64,000 nucleotides of DNA, from the NCBI RefSeq assembly GCF_005405165.1, contig NZ_BJDN01000005.1, forward strand, positions 62,001 through 126,000. The letters are read 5' to 3'. Shown piece by piece: positions 19,048-28,595 of the stretch. The position numbers were made by a program, and so were the translations under genes. How positions within the stretch are numbered: position 1 is the stretch's first letter; every line of letters begins with the position of its first letter. The notes under the pieces are model-generated. The model did not search any database. It saw nothing but the letters and a program-made list of their open reading frames with translations, and was not told the DNA's origin. This DNA is from Loigolactobacillus binensis (GTDB lineage: Bacteria > Bacillota > Bacilli > Lactobacillales > Lactobacillaceae).

Positions 19048-19740
19048 TTAAAAGACAGTGTTTTTAATATTAAAGCGCCGTTTAAGGTAAAGCCGTGCGG
19101 CCAACGTAACGGCCCCGATCACAATATAGACTGTTGCCGGTAGATTAGCATTCAACGGCCCTGGGATCAGCATCACTAATGTATAGGTCCCAGTCAGCAC
19201 AATGAAGAAGATCACCCCGTACATGATCAACCGCCAAATTGGTGGTCGTTTGCTACCACGTACCGCAAATGTTGACTGCATCATCATAATACCGTAGCCG
19301 GCAACAACCGCCAGAATCACTTCTGATAGAATACCTGCTTGTCCCGTTTGAACTTTTGAACGACTGCTAAACAAGAACATCAGGCCGTACATTAGATTGA
19401 ACACCATGAAAACCATTAATGAGCTATCCATCATCAATAACCATTTATTCTGCGGTGCATTAGGGTCAGCTTTCGGCCCTTCGATGATCGCCGTGACCCG
19501 TTCCGCAACGGTACCATATAGCTGGCGCGCCGTCTGACCTTTTTTCTGGGCAGCCAACATCTGGGGCACCATATCATCAATAGCCGCTTGCTGTTTTTCC
19601 GGCGTTAACTTAGTTTCGGCTAATGCTTTTTTTAAATGGAATAAATAATCTTGGTTTCTTTTAGTCAATTCTTCAGGCACTCTACTAGTCGGCTTGTGTT
19701 GCTGCACACCAGAATTGCGCCCCTGCTTATCCTCACTCAT
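19048..19740 (-). CDS. DUF1129 membrane protein
   Basis: A 230-residue protein with a cytoplasmic N-terminal region of about 95 residues (helical, with LTKRNQDYLFHLKKAL) and four predicted membrane helices, matching the DUF1129 family of lactic acid bacteria. The function is unknown. It starts 12 bases after ychF, in the same transcription direction, so it is likely in the ychF operon. Confidence 0.8.
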   Translation of the reverse strand: MSEDKQGRNSGVQQHKPTSRVPEELTKRNQDYLFHLKKALAETKLTPEKQQAAIDDMVPQMLAAQKKGQTARQLYGTVAERVTAIIEGPKADPNAPQNKWLLMMDSSLMVFMVFNLMYGLMFLFSSRSKVQTGQAGILSEVILAVVAGYGIMMMQSTFAVRGSKRPPIWRLIMYGVIFFIVLTGTYTLVMLIPGPLNANLPATVYIVIGAVTLAARLYLKRRFNIKNTVF

Positions 19741-19752
19741 ACTTACCCTCCA

Positions 19753-20853
19753 TTAAACGTTGAATCTAAATTCAACGATATCGCCATCTTGGATGACATA
19801 TTCTTTACCTTCTGAGCGCAACCGGCCAGCTTCCTTGACCTTTTGCATGCTACCATACTGATCTAAGTCCGCAAATGAAACCGTTTCGGCGCGAATAAAG
19901 CCCCGTTCAAAATCAGAGTGGATAATACCAGCCGCCTGTGGTGCCTTGATGCCACGCTTAAACGTCCATGCTTTTGTTTCTTTACCACCAGCGGTAAAGA
20001 AAGTCCCTAATCCTAACAGATGATACGAAGCGCGGATCAAACGATTCAGGCCTGGCTCTTCAACGCCTTCAGCTTCAAGAAAATCGGCTTTATCCGCATC
20101 ATCCAATTCGGCAATTTCTTCTTCTGTTTCTGCACAAACAGCAATCGTTTCAGCGCCTTCTTTAGCAGCATATTCGGTGATCTGCTGAACATAAACTGAT
20201 TTTTCAGGTTCCGCCATGTCGTCCTCAGCAATATTAGCGACGTATAAAATTGGTTTAGCCGTCAAGAGGAACAAGCCCTTAACAATCGGCTGTTCATCTT
20301 CATCAAACTCGATCGAACGAACAGAACCACCATTTTCTAGCACCGGTTGAATCTTTTGTAAAACTGCTAATTCTGCCAACGCATCCTTATCCCGTGATTT
20401 AGCTTCGCGCTCTACCTTTGCCAAACGTTTATTAACGCTTTCTAGATCGGCCAAGCCTAATTCAAGATTGATGGTCTCAATATCATCTAGTGGGGCAACC
20501 TTACCAGTCACATGGGTAATATTATCGTCATCGAAAGCCCGTACCACGTGTACAATAGCGTCAACGCGGCGAATGTTTTCGAGAAACTTATTGCCTAGAC
20601 CTTCACCCTTGCTAGCACCCTTAACGATACCGGCAATATCAGTGAATTCAAAGGTCGTTGGTACGATTTTTTTAGCTGGAATAATTTCGTCGATCCGCGC
20701 CAAACGTGCATCCGGCACCTCCACCATCCCAACGTTAGGATCAATAGTGGCGAAAGGATAGTTCGCCATTTCCGCACCGGCCTTCGTGATTGCGTTAAAT
20801 AATGTTGATTTGCCGACATTCGGTAAGCCGACAATTCCTGCAGTTAATGCCAT
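19753..20853 (-). CDS. ychF: Redox-regulated ATPase/GTPase YchF (OLA1)
   Basis: A 366-residue Obg-family NTPase that binds ribosomes and prefers ATP. G1 is GLPNVGKST and the C-terminal TGS domain ([18 protein letters not shown] ... [15 protein letters not shown]) is complete. The ATG at 20853 has GAGTG 9 bases upstream; a GTG four codons earlier overlaps that site. Confidence 0.95.
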   Translation of the reverse strand: MALTAGIVGLPNVGKSTLFNAITKAGAEMANYPFATIDPNVGMVEVPDARLARIDEIIPAKKIVPTTFEFTDIAGIVKGASKGEGLGNKFLENIRRVDAIVHVVRAFDDDNITHVTGKVAPLDDIETINLELGLADLESVNKRLAKVEREAKSRDKDALAELAVLQKIQPVLENGGSVRSIEFDEDEQPIVKGLFLLTAKPILYVANIAEDDMAEPEKSVYVQQITEYAAKEGAETIAVCAETEEEIAELDDADKADFLEAEGVEEPGLNRLIRASYHLLGLGTFFTAGGKETKAWTFKRGIKAPQAAGIIHSDFERGFIRAETVSFADLDQYGSMQKVKEAGRLRSEGKEYVIQDGDIVEFRFNV

Positions 20854-20914
20854 TTTTATTGTCACTCGCTTTCTAGAATTAGCGTGGTGAACGCCATCAC
20901 GCCTACTATAAATA

Positions 20915-21106
20915 TTATTCGCTATCTGTTGCTTTTTCCAAAACTTTCTTCATTTTACGGGTAAAATCACGCCGCGACATCATGACAATATGTTGACATT
21001 GGGTACATTGAATCTTAATATCTGCGCCCACACGAATAATTTGCCACCGATTAGCGCCGCAAGCATGCGGTTTTTTCATTTCAACGATATCATTTAGATC
21101 AAACAT
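20915..21106 (-). CDS. DUF951 zinc-ribbon-like protein
   Basis: A 63-residue conserved Firmicute protein. The pattern MKKPHACGANRW...IKIQCTQCQHIVMMSRRDF has three cysteines and one histidine that could bind zinc. A strong GGGGGAAG precedes the ATG. Its position between parB and ychF is the usual one. The function is unknown. Confidence 0.85.
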   Translation of the reverse strand: MFDLNDIVEMKKPHACGANRWQIIRVGADIKIQCTQCQHIVMMSRRDFTRKMKKVLEKATDSE

Positions 21107-21134
21107 CGTACTTCCCCCTTATGTTCTGAACCAA

Positions 21135-22004
21135 CTAATCCGCACTGATCCCCAGCAAATCCAAGATCCGGTTCAAATCTTCAGTCGATAAATAGTTGAT
21201 CTCAATTTGGCCTTTATCACCACGAGCAGTAATATTAACTTTAGTGCCAAAATGCTGTTGCAACTGCGTCTCGCTGGCCCTTAAGTATGCCGATTTATGA
21301 GGCTGCGCCGCTGGCTTAGCTGGCTTGATGGTGTTTAACTGACTCACTAACCGTTCGAGTTCCCGCACAGTCAATTGTTCCTTGATCGTTTTTTGCGCCA
21401 CCGCCGCCATTTTACTTTTATCCTTTAAACCAAGCAAGGTCCGCGCTTGCCCCATGGACAGCGCGCCGGCTTCAACTAATTGTTTCACCTTAGCCGGTAA
21501 AGTCAGTAAACGCAAATAATTAGCGATATAGGGCCGGCTCTTACCTAAGCGAGCAGCCACTTGCTCTTGCGTCAAATGTAGCTTCTTCATCAGCATATCA
21601 TAGGCAGCGGCTTCTTCCAATGGATTCAAGTCTTCGCGCTGTAAATTTTCAAGCACCGCGATCTCCATCATCATCGGTTCATCAACTTCTCGGATCAACG
21701 CCGGAATTTCTGTTTTACCAGCCAATTTAGACGCCCGAAAACGCCGTTCACCAGCGATCAGTTCGTAGCCATTGATACTTTGACGCACGATCACAGGTTG
21801 AAAAACACCATTTTCCTTGATCGAAGCGGCTAACTCTTGCAGCGCCGTTTCGTCAAATTGCCGGCGTGGTTGGTAGGGGTTAGGCCGAATCTCCTTTAAG
21901 GCAAGCGCAGTGACTTGCTCACTGGCTTGCGGCGTGGTGAACTCATTAAAATCACTGAATAGCGCGTCCATTCCACGCCCAAGTCCTTTATTTTGCTTAC
22001 TCAT
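21135..22004 (-). CDS. parB: Chromosome partitioning protein ParB (Spo0J/Noc family)
   Basis: A 289-residue DNA-binding CTPase that loads at parS sites near the origin. The N-terminal IRPNPYQPRRQFDETALQEL and ENLQREDLNPLEEA motifs precede GERRFRA. A central helix-turn-helix is in TQEQVAARLGKSRPYIANYLRLL, and there is a C-terminal dimerisation part. The gene overlaps parA by 8 bases. Confidence 0.95.
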   Translation of the reverse strand: MSKQNKGLGRGMDALFSDFNEFTTPQASEQVTALALKEIRPNPYQPRRQFDETALQELAASIKENGVFQPVIVRQSINGYELIAGERRFRASKLAGKTEIPALIREVDEPMMMEIAVLENLQREDLNPLEEAAAYDMLMKKLHLTQEQVAARLGKSRPYIANYLRLLTLPAKVKQLVEAGALSMGQARTLLGLKDKSKMAAVAQKTIKEQLTVRELERLVSQLNTIKPAKPAAQPHKSAYLRASETQLQQHFGTKVNITARGDKGQIEINYLSTEDLNRILDLLGISAD

Positions 22005-22761
22005 GAGCAGCTAACACTTCCTTTGCCAATAAATCATAGACTTCCGCGCCTTTAGAACGGCTATCATAATCGATCACCGGTAGCCCGTGACTAGGCGCTT
22101 CGGACAGGCGCACGTTGCGGGGGATGATCGTTTGGTAAACTTGTTGCGGGAAAAATTTACGTACTTCGGCGACTACTTCCGCGCCTAAATTAGTCCGCGC
22201 ATCGTACATCGTCAGTAAGACCCCTTCGATCCGTAGCTCAGGGTTAAAGTGCTTCTGAACCAACTTGATTGTATGCAATAATTGACTTAAGCCCTCTAAG
22301 GCATAATATTCACTTTGAACTGGGATCAAAATACTATCACTAGCCGTAAAGGCATTGATAGTCAAATTACCTAGCGCCGGTGGACAGTCGATCAGAATAT
22401 AATCATATAGCTTCCGTGCAGGCGCTAAGCTTAACTTTAAGCGCGACTCACGGGCCATCAAATTAGTGAGCTCGATTTCAGCACCCGCCAATTGCAGCGT
22501 TGCCGGAACGATAGCCAAATTTTGATGTTGCGTTTGCTGAATAGCTTGTACTAACGGATATTCATCGATCAATACATTATAAATATCATGGGCAATATGA
22601 CTTTTTTCAATGCCAACGCCACTTGTGGCGTTTCCCTGCGCATCGGCATCCACCAACAAAACCCGTGCGCCTAACTCGGCCAGACAGGCACCGAGATTGA
22701 TCGCAGTGGTTGTTTTACCAACGCCGCCTTTTTGATTTGCGATGGCGATCACTTGTGCCAT
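21997..22761 (-). CDS. parA: Chromosome partitioning ATPase ParA (Soj)
   Basis: A 254-residue deviant Walker ATPase. KGGVGKTTTAINLG is near residues 10-23, and the switch region VDADAQGN and the IDCPPALG segment are complete. ParA cooperates with ParB in segregation and initiation control. The ATG at 22761 has AAAGGAAC upstream; an extended frame to 22797 lacks a ribosome binding site. Confidence 0.95.
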   Translation of the reverse strand: MAQVIAIANQKGGVGKTTTAINLGACLAELGARVLLVDADAQGNATSGVGIEKSHIAHDIYNVLIDEYPLVQAIQQTQHQNLAIVPATLQLAGAEIELTNLMARESRLKLSLAPARKLYDYILIDCPPALGNLTINAFTASDSILIPVQSEYYALEGLSQLLHTIKLVQKHFNPELRIEGVLLTMYDARTNLGAEVVAEVRKFFPQQVYQTIIPRNVRLSEAPSHGLPVIDYDSRSKGAEVYDLLAKEVLAAHE

Positions 22762-22868
22762 AAATTCAGTTCCTTTCACTATAGAAGTTACCAACATCTG
22801 TTTTGCAATGGTGCTTAGCTAATCCATTTCGATAAATTCAACCCAAACAAAAGCTGAAAGAACCCCAA

Positions 22869-23603
22869 TTAATCTGCGGCCACCAGGGGCTCACGATTAG
22901 GGATACCGGCACGACGCGGATAACTTTTAGGCGTCTGCCGTTTTTTAGCGATCACGATCAAGTGGCGCTGATCACCGGTTTCCGGCAAATTAAACGCAGT
23001 GGTCGTGCTTAATTTGCCGCCTAACTTGCTGATCGCATAGTCCGCTTCTGCTAGCTCGCCATCAGGTAATTGTCCTTTCAAAGCCACAAAATGGCCGCCT
23101 TTCTTAACTAGTGGTAGGCAAAGCTCACTGAGCACGTTTAACCGCGCTACCGCACGTGCCGTCACTAGATCATACTGCTCCCGGTGTTCGCCTCGTTTAC
23201 TGCCAAAAGTCTCGGCCCGATCATGGTAAAAGGCCACATTAGCTAAATTTAATTCTCCTGCCAATTGATTGAGGAAGTTGATCCGCTTATTCAAAGAATC
23301 CACAATGGTCACTTGCAATTGCGGAAAAGCAATTTTTAAAGGAATTGATGGGAATCCGGCACCAGCACCAATATCACAAATACTTAATGCTGTCGTCCGT
23401 AACGCCGGTAAATAAAAACTAGGCGTCAATGAATCGTAAAAATGTTTTAAATAAACTTCCGGTTCCGCCGTAATATTGGTTAAATTCATCTGCTGATTAA
23501 CGGTGACCAGCACTTCAAAATAACGGTGAAATTGGGCCATTTGCTGATCAGATAAGGTGATTCCCTGTTCAGCTAAAGCCGCTTGAAAAGTAGTCGGAGT
23601 CAT
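22869..23603 (-). CDS. rsmG: 16S rRNA (guanine527-N7)-methyltransferase
   Basis: A 244-residue SAM-dependent methyltransferase that modifies G527 of 16S rRNA; loss gives low-level streptomycin resistance. The SAM site [17 protein letters not shown] is near residues 75-91, followed by [11 protein letters not shown] and TARAVARL. The ATG at 23603 follows GAAAGGAC; an ATG eight codons up would overlap it. Confidence 0.95.
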   Translation of the reverse strand: MTPTTFQAALAEQGITLSDQQMAQFHRYFEVLVTVNQQMNLTNITAEPEVYLKHFYDSLTPSFYLPALRTTALSICDIGAGAGFPSIPLKIAFPQLQVTIVDSLNKRINFLNQLAGELNLANVAFYHDRAETFGSKRGEHREQYDLVTARAVARLNVLSELCLPLVKKGGHFVALKGQLPDGELAEADYAISKLGGKLSTTTAFNLPETGDQRHLIVIAKKRQTPKSYPRRAGIPNREPLVAAD

Positions 23604-23635
23604 GGCTGCCGTCCTTTCGCTTGACATCAGTTTTC

Positions 23636-23655
23636 GTGAAACACGAATGTTTCAC
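23636..23655. repeat. Outward-facing parS half-sites
   Basis: GTGAAACA-CGAA-TGTTTCAC: two perfect parS half-sites, but in inverted order compared with canonical TGTTTCAC-GTGAAACA, upstream of rsmG-parA-parB. It may be a rearranged ParB site or a simple hairpin. Confidence 0.4.
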
Positions 23656-23736
23656 ACACCTATTAACTGTACCGAAAATCACTGCCAAATGCAAGTCGTG
23701 CTTGCCAAAAATGCGGCGTTAACTTTAAGATCCGCT

Positions 23737-24159
23737 CTAAAGCATATGGGTCGCCTGTAAAGTAACGTTTGGCGGCTGGGAAGCGGTGTTAATTTTAACG
23801 ATTTTAAACCCTAAATGAGCGTAGAAGGCCAGTGCCGCCGTATTACCTTGAACACATTTTAATTGTAGTGGTTGCTGATATTTGCGCTGCAACTGTTGTA
23901 AGAGGGCCCGGCCGACACCATGGCTCTGCCAAACAGGAGCAACGATCAATAGATGAACAAAATTAGCCGGTCGATAGAAAGCCGCGAAACCACAAATTTG
24001 TTGGTCGATCGTGGCCACCAATAATCGTTCTCCCTGTGTTTCTCGCCGTAGATCTGCCAATTGCGGTGTCGGCACCCAAGTAAAGGTGGTTTGCCGCACA
24101 AGTAAATAAATTCGTGCTAACTGTGGCAAGTCAGCCTTAGTCGCCCAACGAATCTCCAT
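23737..24159 (-). CDS. GNAT-family N-acetyltransferase
   Basis: A 140-residue acetyltransferase. The acetyl-CoA binding motif A region is LIVAPVWQSHGVGRALLQQL (V/I-x-x-x-x-Q/R-G-x-G/A type), followed by the TAALAFYAHLGFK motif. The substrate is unknown. It has its own ribosome binding site (GGGAGG) and appears monocistronic. Confidence 0.85.
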   Translation of the reverse strand: MEIRWATKADLPQLARIYLLVRQTTFTWVPTPQLADLRRETQGERLLVATIDQQICGFAAFYRPANFVHLLIVAPVWQSHGVGRALLQQLQRKYQQPLQLKCVQGNTAALAFYAHLGFKIVKINTASQPPNVTLQATHML

Positions 24160-24195
24160 CGCTTATTCCTCCCTAATTTGAATCCAGCATGATAC

Positions 24196-24233
24196 AAAAA
24201 AAGAAACTGTAACATAAGCAAGTTATGTTACGG
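24196..24233 (-). terminator. Terminator of the aquaporin-type gene
   Basis: Minus-strand hairpin CGTAACATAA / TTATGTTACAG followed by TTTCTTTTTTT. Confidence 0.8.
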
Positions 24234-24298
24234 CTCCTTCTTCCAAACATTATCGGTAATCTTATTTTACACCTACACAACCGGTTAAATGAATCAAA

Positions 24299-25015
24299 TT
24301 AGCTGATCCCGAAAAAGGCGTGCATAAACAAAGCTGCACAGGCAGCCCCAACAAAGGGTGCGATTCCAGGCACAATGATCCCATATTGCCAGTCACTATT
24401 AGCCTTGTTTTTAATCGGCAAAATAGCGTGGGCAATCCGCGGCCCCATGTCCCGGGCCAAATTCATAGCGAAACCAGTTGGTCCACCTAAGCCCATCCCA
24501 ATGGCCCAAACTAGCAAACCGACACCGATCGGCACGATCCCTGGCGTTTTAATTTCTGAAATAGCTAAAATACCGGAGATAAATAAGAAGGTGTCAAAGA
24601 ATTCGACGAAAAAGTTACGGGGCAAATTGCGTACAGCAGGTGCCGTCGAAAATAAATTACGAATGGTGATCGGTGAAATTTCATTTTCTGAAGCTTTGAA
24701 GTGATCAGCGTACATGATCCAAACGATCACAGCACCAACGATCCCACCTAGTACTTCGGCAACTGAATACGGAATAAATAATGCCCAGCTAAGGTTGCCC
24801 AGCAAGCATTGCGCTAATACCATAGCCGGATTGATGCACACGTCGCCAAAAATAAACAAGGCGATCGTGATCCCGAAACCCCAAGTTGTGATCGCAAAAA
24901 TATGGCCAGAACCGCGATATTTAGTGCCTTTCAAAACCTCACTACAATGAACGCCAACACCAAAGATGATCATCAGCGCCGTGCCCATGAACTCTGCTAA
25001 TAAATGATGAACCAA
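24299..25015 (-). CDS. Aquaporin/glycerol facilitator-family channel
   Basis: A 238-residue MIP-family channel with six helices. The first half-helix motif is INPAMVLAQ. The second is MNLARDMGPR, so the second NPA is NLA, with RD following as in glycerol facilitators. In Lactiplantibacillus, GlpF-like proteins can conduct lactic acid as well as glycerol and water (LarD). The FAD-linked dehydrogenase upstream on the same strand makes lactate a candidate solute; this is inference. A terminator lies between the two genes. Confidence 0.88.
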   Translation of the reverse strand: MVHHLLAEFMGTALMIIFGVGVHCSEVLKGTKYRGSGHIFAITTWGFGITIALFIFGDVCINPAMVLAQCLLGNLSWALFIPYSVAEVLGGIVGAVIVWIMYADHFKASENEISPITIRNLFSTAPAVRNLPRNFFVEFFDTFLFISGILAISEIKTPGIVPIGVGLLVWAIGMGLGGPTGFAMNLARDMGPRIAHAILPIKNKANSDWQYGIIVPGIAPFVGAACAALFMHAFFGIS

Positions 25016-25107
25016 AACTTTTCCTCCTGAATTTTGACGGTATCGCTTAATTACACTTAAAAGTTGACCGTGTCATTTTTGGTGGCTGTTTCAGGCTCTT
25101 AGGCAAC

Positions 25108-25133
25108 AAAAAAGCAGTCGTGATTGCGACTGT
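25108..25133 (-). terminator. Terminator-like hairpin upstream of the aquaporin-type gene
   Basis: Minus-strand CAGTCGcaatCACGACTG followed by six Ts, 93 bases upstream of the aquaporin-type gene. It could be a second read-through stop or an attenuator. Confidence 0.55.
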
Positions 25134-25272
25134 CCACTTCGCCGGTTATTTTATGTATAAATTCAAAAGCTTAACAAGCCAGATATAGCGCTGTTTACCT
25201 TCTTGCATGAAAACCACCTGAATAACCATACCATAATTCAATCTGAGTTAACAGATAATTTCACATTCCACT

Positions 25273-25301
25273 AAAAAACAGCCACCAATAATTGGTGACT
25301 G
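25273..25301 (-). terminator. Terminator of the FAD-linked dehydrogenase gene
   Basis: Minus-strand hairpin CAGTCACCAAT / ATTGGTGGCTG followed by six Ts. Confidence 0.8.
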
Positions 25302-25321
25302 CCGCTTAAACTACCTTGTGA

Positions 25322-26716
25322 TCAATTAATTTTGCGTCCCGGATTCAATAAGTTAAAGGGATCGAGCAAGGCCTTGATCTGATGTTGTAATTGATCAACA
25401 CCCTCACCTAACTCTTCATTGTTCCATTGATTCTTTAATAAACCGACTGCATGTTCACCAGAGATCGTTCCGCCTAGACGTAAGGCTTCACGGAACATTA
25501 ATTGTAGGGCTTGGGTGACTTTCTGGGGGACTTCTGTTTGTTCCTTAGGCCAGATCAAGGTTGGGTGAACGTTCCCATCACCAGCATGGCCAGCAGTATA
25601 GATCTCCACATCTAATTCTTGGGCAAGCTTAGCAATATAATCCATCATAGCCGCTAATTTAGATAATGGCACCGCCATATCTTCCATAACGTGATTACCG
25701 TTAGCAAAGACTGCTGGTAACATATCTTGCCGTAATTTCAAAATTGCAGCTTGTTCATCGGGATCACTGGTCACACTTAAATGCTGCGCCGCAAAATGAG
25801 CCAAAATTTCTTTGACCCGGTTAAGTGCCACATCGCCACCAACATCTAATCTTAAGATCAGTAAGGCACTGCTACCTTGGGCATAATGCGTTCCCTCATA
25901 ACGATCCAAAGCTGCAACTGTTGCACTATCTAAGGCTTCTAACATTGCTGGATAAACACCAGAAGCGCGGATCTCAGTGACTGCCGCAGCTAAAGTTTTC
26001 ATATCTGGGAAAAACGCCATTCCGGTAACCGGCTGCCCCAGCGGAATTGGCATTAATTTGACGGTTATTTCGGTAATGATCCCTAAAGTCCCTTCAGAAC
26101 CAACGAATAATTGGGTTAAATTATAACCGAAAGCCTGTTTCAACGTCCGGTGCCCTAAGGACAGTTCACGGCCATCAGCCAGCACCACTTTAACCCCTAG
26201 CACATTATCACGGGTGGCACCATACTTAACAGTACTCATTCCGCCAGCATTTGTAGCCACATTCCCGCCAATAGCAGACAACGGTTTAGAACCTGGATCA
26301 GGTGCGTAGAACATACCAACTTTACGGGCCATATTATCTAAGTCCTGATTGATCACGCCAGGTTGAACCACTGCTACCTGATCAGCCCGGCTAACATCAA
26401 TAATTTTATTCATCCGGCGCGTGGAAAGCATTAAGCCGTGGTCAATACCGTCAGAACCAGCCACAGTGCTAGTTGCGGCAGCCTGCGGAATCACAGGTAA
26501 GTGGAATTTACGTGCTGTGCGTAAAACACCTTGAATATCTGCCACATCGGCAACTTCAATATAAGCTAACAGTTGTCCGGCACCCGTTCCCATACCATAT
26601 TTACCGGATTGATGCTTTGCTAGTTCGCTTGGTTCAAAAATAACGTCAGCATTCGGGGTCTGTTCACGTAAATAATCAATAATTTCTGTATCATCATAAG
26701 CCGGGAAAAACGCCAT
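25322..26716 (-). CDS. glcD: FAD-linked oxidase, GlcD/D-lactate dehydrogenase type
   Basis: A 464-residue VAO-family flavoprotein that oxidises D-2-hydroxy acids. The FAD-binding PP loop is PQAAATSTVAGSDG. PDPGSKPLSAIGGNVATNAGG and VGSEGTLGIITEIT are typical of GlcD/D-LDH. The C-terminal GHAGDGNVHP and SGEHAVGLLK are the substrate and metal side motifs. There is no membrane segment or iron-sulfur subunit gene nearby. Substrate D-lactate or glycolate is undecided. It precedes the aquaporin-type gene. Confidence 0.88.
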   Translation of the reverse strand: MAFFPAYDDTEIIDYLREQTPNADVIFEPSELAKHQSGKYGMGTGAGQLLAYIEVADVADIQGVLRTARKFHLPVIPQAAATSTVAGSDGIDHGLMLSTRRMNKIIDVSRADQVAVVQPGVINQDLDNMARKVGMFYAPDPGSKPLSAIGGNVATNAGGMSTVKYGATRDNVLGVKVVLADGRELSLGHRTLKQAFGYNLTQLFVGSEGTLGIITEITVKLMPIPLGQPVTGMAFFPDMKTLAAAVTEIRASGVYPAMLEALDSATVAALDRYEGTHYAQGSSALLILRLDVGGDVALNRVKEILAHFAAQHLSVTSDPDEQAAILKLRQDMLPAVFANGNHVMEDMAVPLSKLAAMMDYIAKLAQELDVEIYTAGHAGDGNVHPTLIWPKEQTEVPQKVTQALQLMFREALRLGGTISGEHAVGLLKNQWNNEELGEGVDQLQHQIKALLDPFNLLNPGRKIN

Positions 26717-27040
26717 GTTTAAAACTCCCTTTCAAAATAAAATAATGTTCTGATACTCAGATTATAACGATGACTAAAAGTAAGCGCAATTAATTCGCCT
26801 TGCCTAAACAATTGACTGAGCCATGCAACTAAACCAATGATTAGCTGGTGGCTTTAGCTTCACACACCTGCGGCCGACAACGATCTCTAAATTCTTGGGC
26901 TACATTTTAAGCTGGGATCTAAGGCGATGCTTGGTCAGCGTTTTTCAATTGCTTTAACCTGTGGCGGTAGCAGAGAAAAACTTGACCGCGTATCGGCCAA
27001 AGCTCATACTTAAATTAGACACGTATAGGGGATGATTTTG
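26717..27040. other. Intergenic region, no gene seen
   Basis: Divergent spacer between glcD and a small plus-strand gene. I see no convincing ORF or structured RNA; promoters for both genes must lie here. Confidence 0.5.
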
Positions 27041-27277
27041 ATGAATACAAACACAAATAACGCGATCCATCGCGGCTGGAACAAACGGATCGTTACCGGT
27101 AAAACCTTGGCCGAATGCGACGAAAAATTGGTCAACTACCTTAATCAACAAGACTACGGTACTGGCGAATTCGTGGTTTTACATGAAGACGACGGCAGTA
27201 ATATCAATACCGGTTATAAATTACCTAACGCCGATGTTTGCTACATCAGTTTCATGATCTATTCGGGACGATTATAA
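27041..27277 (+). CDS. Small soluble protein, unknown
   Basis: A 78-residue acidic protein with no membrane segment or recognised motif. The N-terminal half looks helical (GKTLAECDEKLVNYLNQQ) and the C-terminal half beta. AGGGGA lies 8 bases before the ATG at 27041; an ATG three codons earlier overlaps this site. A terminator hairpin follows directly. Confidence 0.6.
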   Translation: MNTNTNNAIHRGWNKRIVTGKTLAECDEKLVNYLNQQDYGTGEFVVLHEDDGSNINTGYKLPNADVCYISFMIYSGRL

Positions 27278-27284
27278 ACGAAAG

Positions 27285-27313
27285 ACGCACGGCTACTGGC
27301 TGGGCGTTTTTTT
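27285..27313 (+). terminator. Terminator
   Basis: Imperfect GC-rich hairpin (ACGCACGGC / GCTGGGCGT) followed by seven Ts. Confidence 0.65.
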
Positions 27314-27402
27314 GCATCATTTTAGCACTTTACGAACTACCCGCGGTGGTATAATTAACATCATTATCCACCAATAATTGTGATAAGAAGGGAACGATTG
27401 CT

Positions 27403-28173
27403 ATGGAACCGCAGCGTGTACTTGACCTGGAAGGTGGCATTAACTTTCGTGAGCTTGGTGGCTACCCAACAACTGATGGTCGCCAAGTAAAATGGCAAAA
27501 AATTTTGCGAGCGGGTGGCCTCGATGAATTAACACCTAGTGATATTGCCGCCTTAGGTAACTACGGCTTGCGTTACGATGTCGATCTACGTTCTGAGCAC
27601 GAAATGACTTCTTTTCCTGATCGTTTACCAGCGGCAACTAAACTGATCCCGGCACCAGTCTACCCATTCACTAAGCGGGACGCGTTAAGTGGGTTAAACA
27701 TTCAGCTGAAAGATCAACACTGGGCCATGTTTTCCCAAGTCTATCAGCAAATGGTTGCTGATCCGCACCCACAACAGGCTTGGCGGGCTATTTTTCAAGC
27801 GATGCTGGCCGCTACTGGCAAACAAGAAAGCGTCGTATTCCATTGTGCCGCCGGCAAGGATCGAACAGGTGTCGGAGCGATGCTAGTGCTTAGCGCGCTG
27901 GGCGTAACCCCAGAAACGATCAAACGTGATTATTTGCTGACTAACCAGATCTTTGGTGCCGGTGATCGCCAAAGTCTCCAACAAGTGGTCGCGCAAAATG
28001 AAAGTGAAGATCTAAGTAATCGGATGAACCAAACCCTATCCGTTGAGGACGCAAATTTTGATGCTGTTTTTGCAACGCTCCAAGCGCTAGGTGGGATCGA
28101 ACGTTACCTGATCGATCAACTTGGCCTTACAACGGCAGATATCGCTACTTTGCGCACAAATTATTTAGAATGA
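27403..28173 (+). CDS. Tyrosine-protein phosphatase (LipA/PTP-like)
   Basis: A 256-residue phosphatase of the Y_phosphatase3 family. The P-loop FHCAAGKDRTGVG (near residues 146-158) carries the catalytic Cys and Arg of CX5R. The N-terminal NFRELGGYPTTDGRQVKWQ-type segment is the family hallmark. Members can be active on phosphotyrosine and phosphoinositides. A consensus TATAAT is at 27350-27355. A four-base stop/start overlap to a nearby ATG suggests an operon with the next gene. Confidence 0.9.
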   Translation: MEPQRVLDLEGGINFRELGGYPTTDGRQVKWQKILRAGGLDELTPSDIAALGNYGLRYDVDLRSEHEMTSFPDRLPAATKLIPAPVYPFTKRDALSGLNIQLKDQHWAMFSQVYQQMVADPHPQQAWRAIFQAMLAATGKQESVVFHCAAGKDRTGVGAMLVLSALGVTPETIKRDYLLTNQIFGAGDRQSLQQVVAQNESEDLSNRMNQTLSVEDANFDAVFATLQALGGIERYLIDQLGLTTADIATLRTNYLE

Positions 28174-28181
28174 GGCCAACT

Positions 28182-28514
28182 ATGTCACCAAAAATGAAAC
28201 AACTGCAAAATCAACTTATCAGCGCTGCTCGGGAATCACCACTATTGATTTTCGAAGCAACTAGCCGGAAGGACGGCAACAAGTTTCGCGAAATCTCTAA
28301 TCGGCGGCGCTACCGGGATCTAACCAAAATGTTAACCGCTAATTATGCTTTTACTCTATTAGCCGATGAGCTCAGAGTAACTGCTGCGATAGTCGCTTGG
28401 GCGATCGCCGAGGCACAATTACACGATGAACCGGAAAATAGCGCCAAGCAAGCCGCCTTCAAAAACGCAACCAACGCGGTTTTGCAAGAAAATAACGTCG
28501 CTCAAAATAACTGA
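28182..28514 (+). CDS. Hypothetical protein downstream of the phosphatase
   Basis: A 110-residue protein, Arg/Lys-rich in the middle (FREISNRRRYRDLTK) and helical overall, without membrane segments. I do not recognise it. GAGG lies 7 bases before the ATG at 28182 and overlaps the stop codon of the phosphatase gene, so it is translated from the same message. Confidence 0.5.
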   Translation: MSPKMKQLQNQLISAARESPLLIFEATSRKDGNKFREISNRRRYRDLTKMLTANYAFTLLADELRVTAAIVAWAIAEAQLHDEPENSAKQAAFKNATNAVLQENNVAQNN

Positions 28515-28595
28515 GCTGCGCTGGCTGGTTGTTTGCTATCCCGAGCATATTTTAAAATAAGGCACTAAAAATTTTTTTGAAAGGTGGTACTGTTG

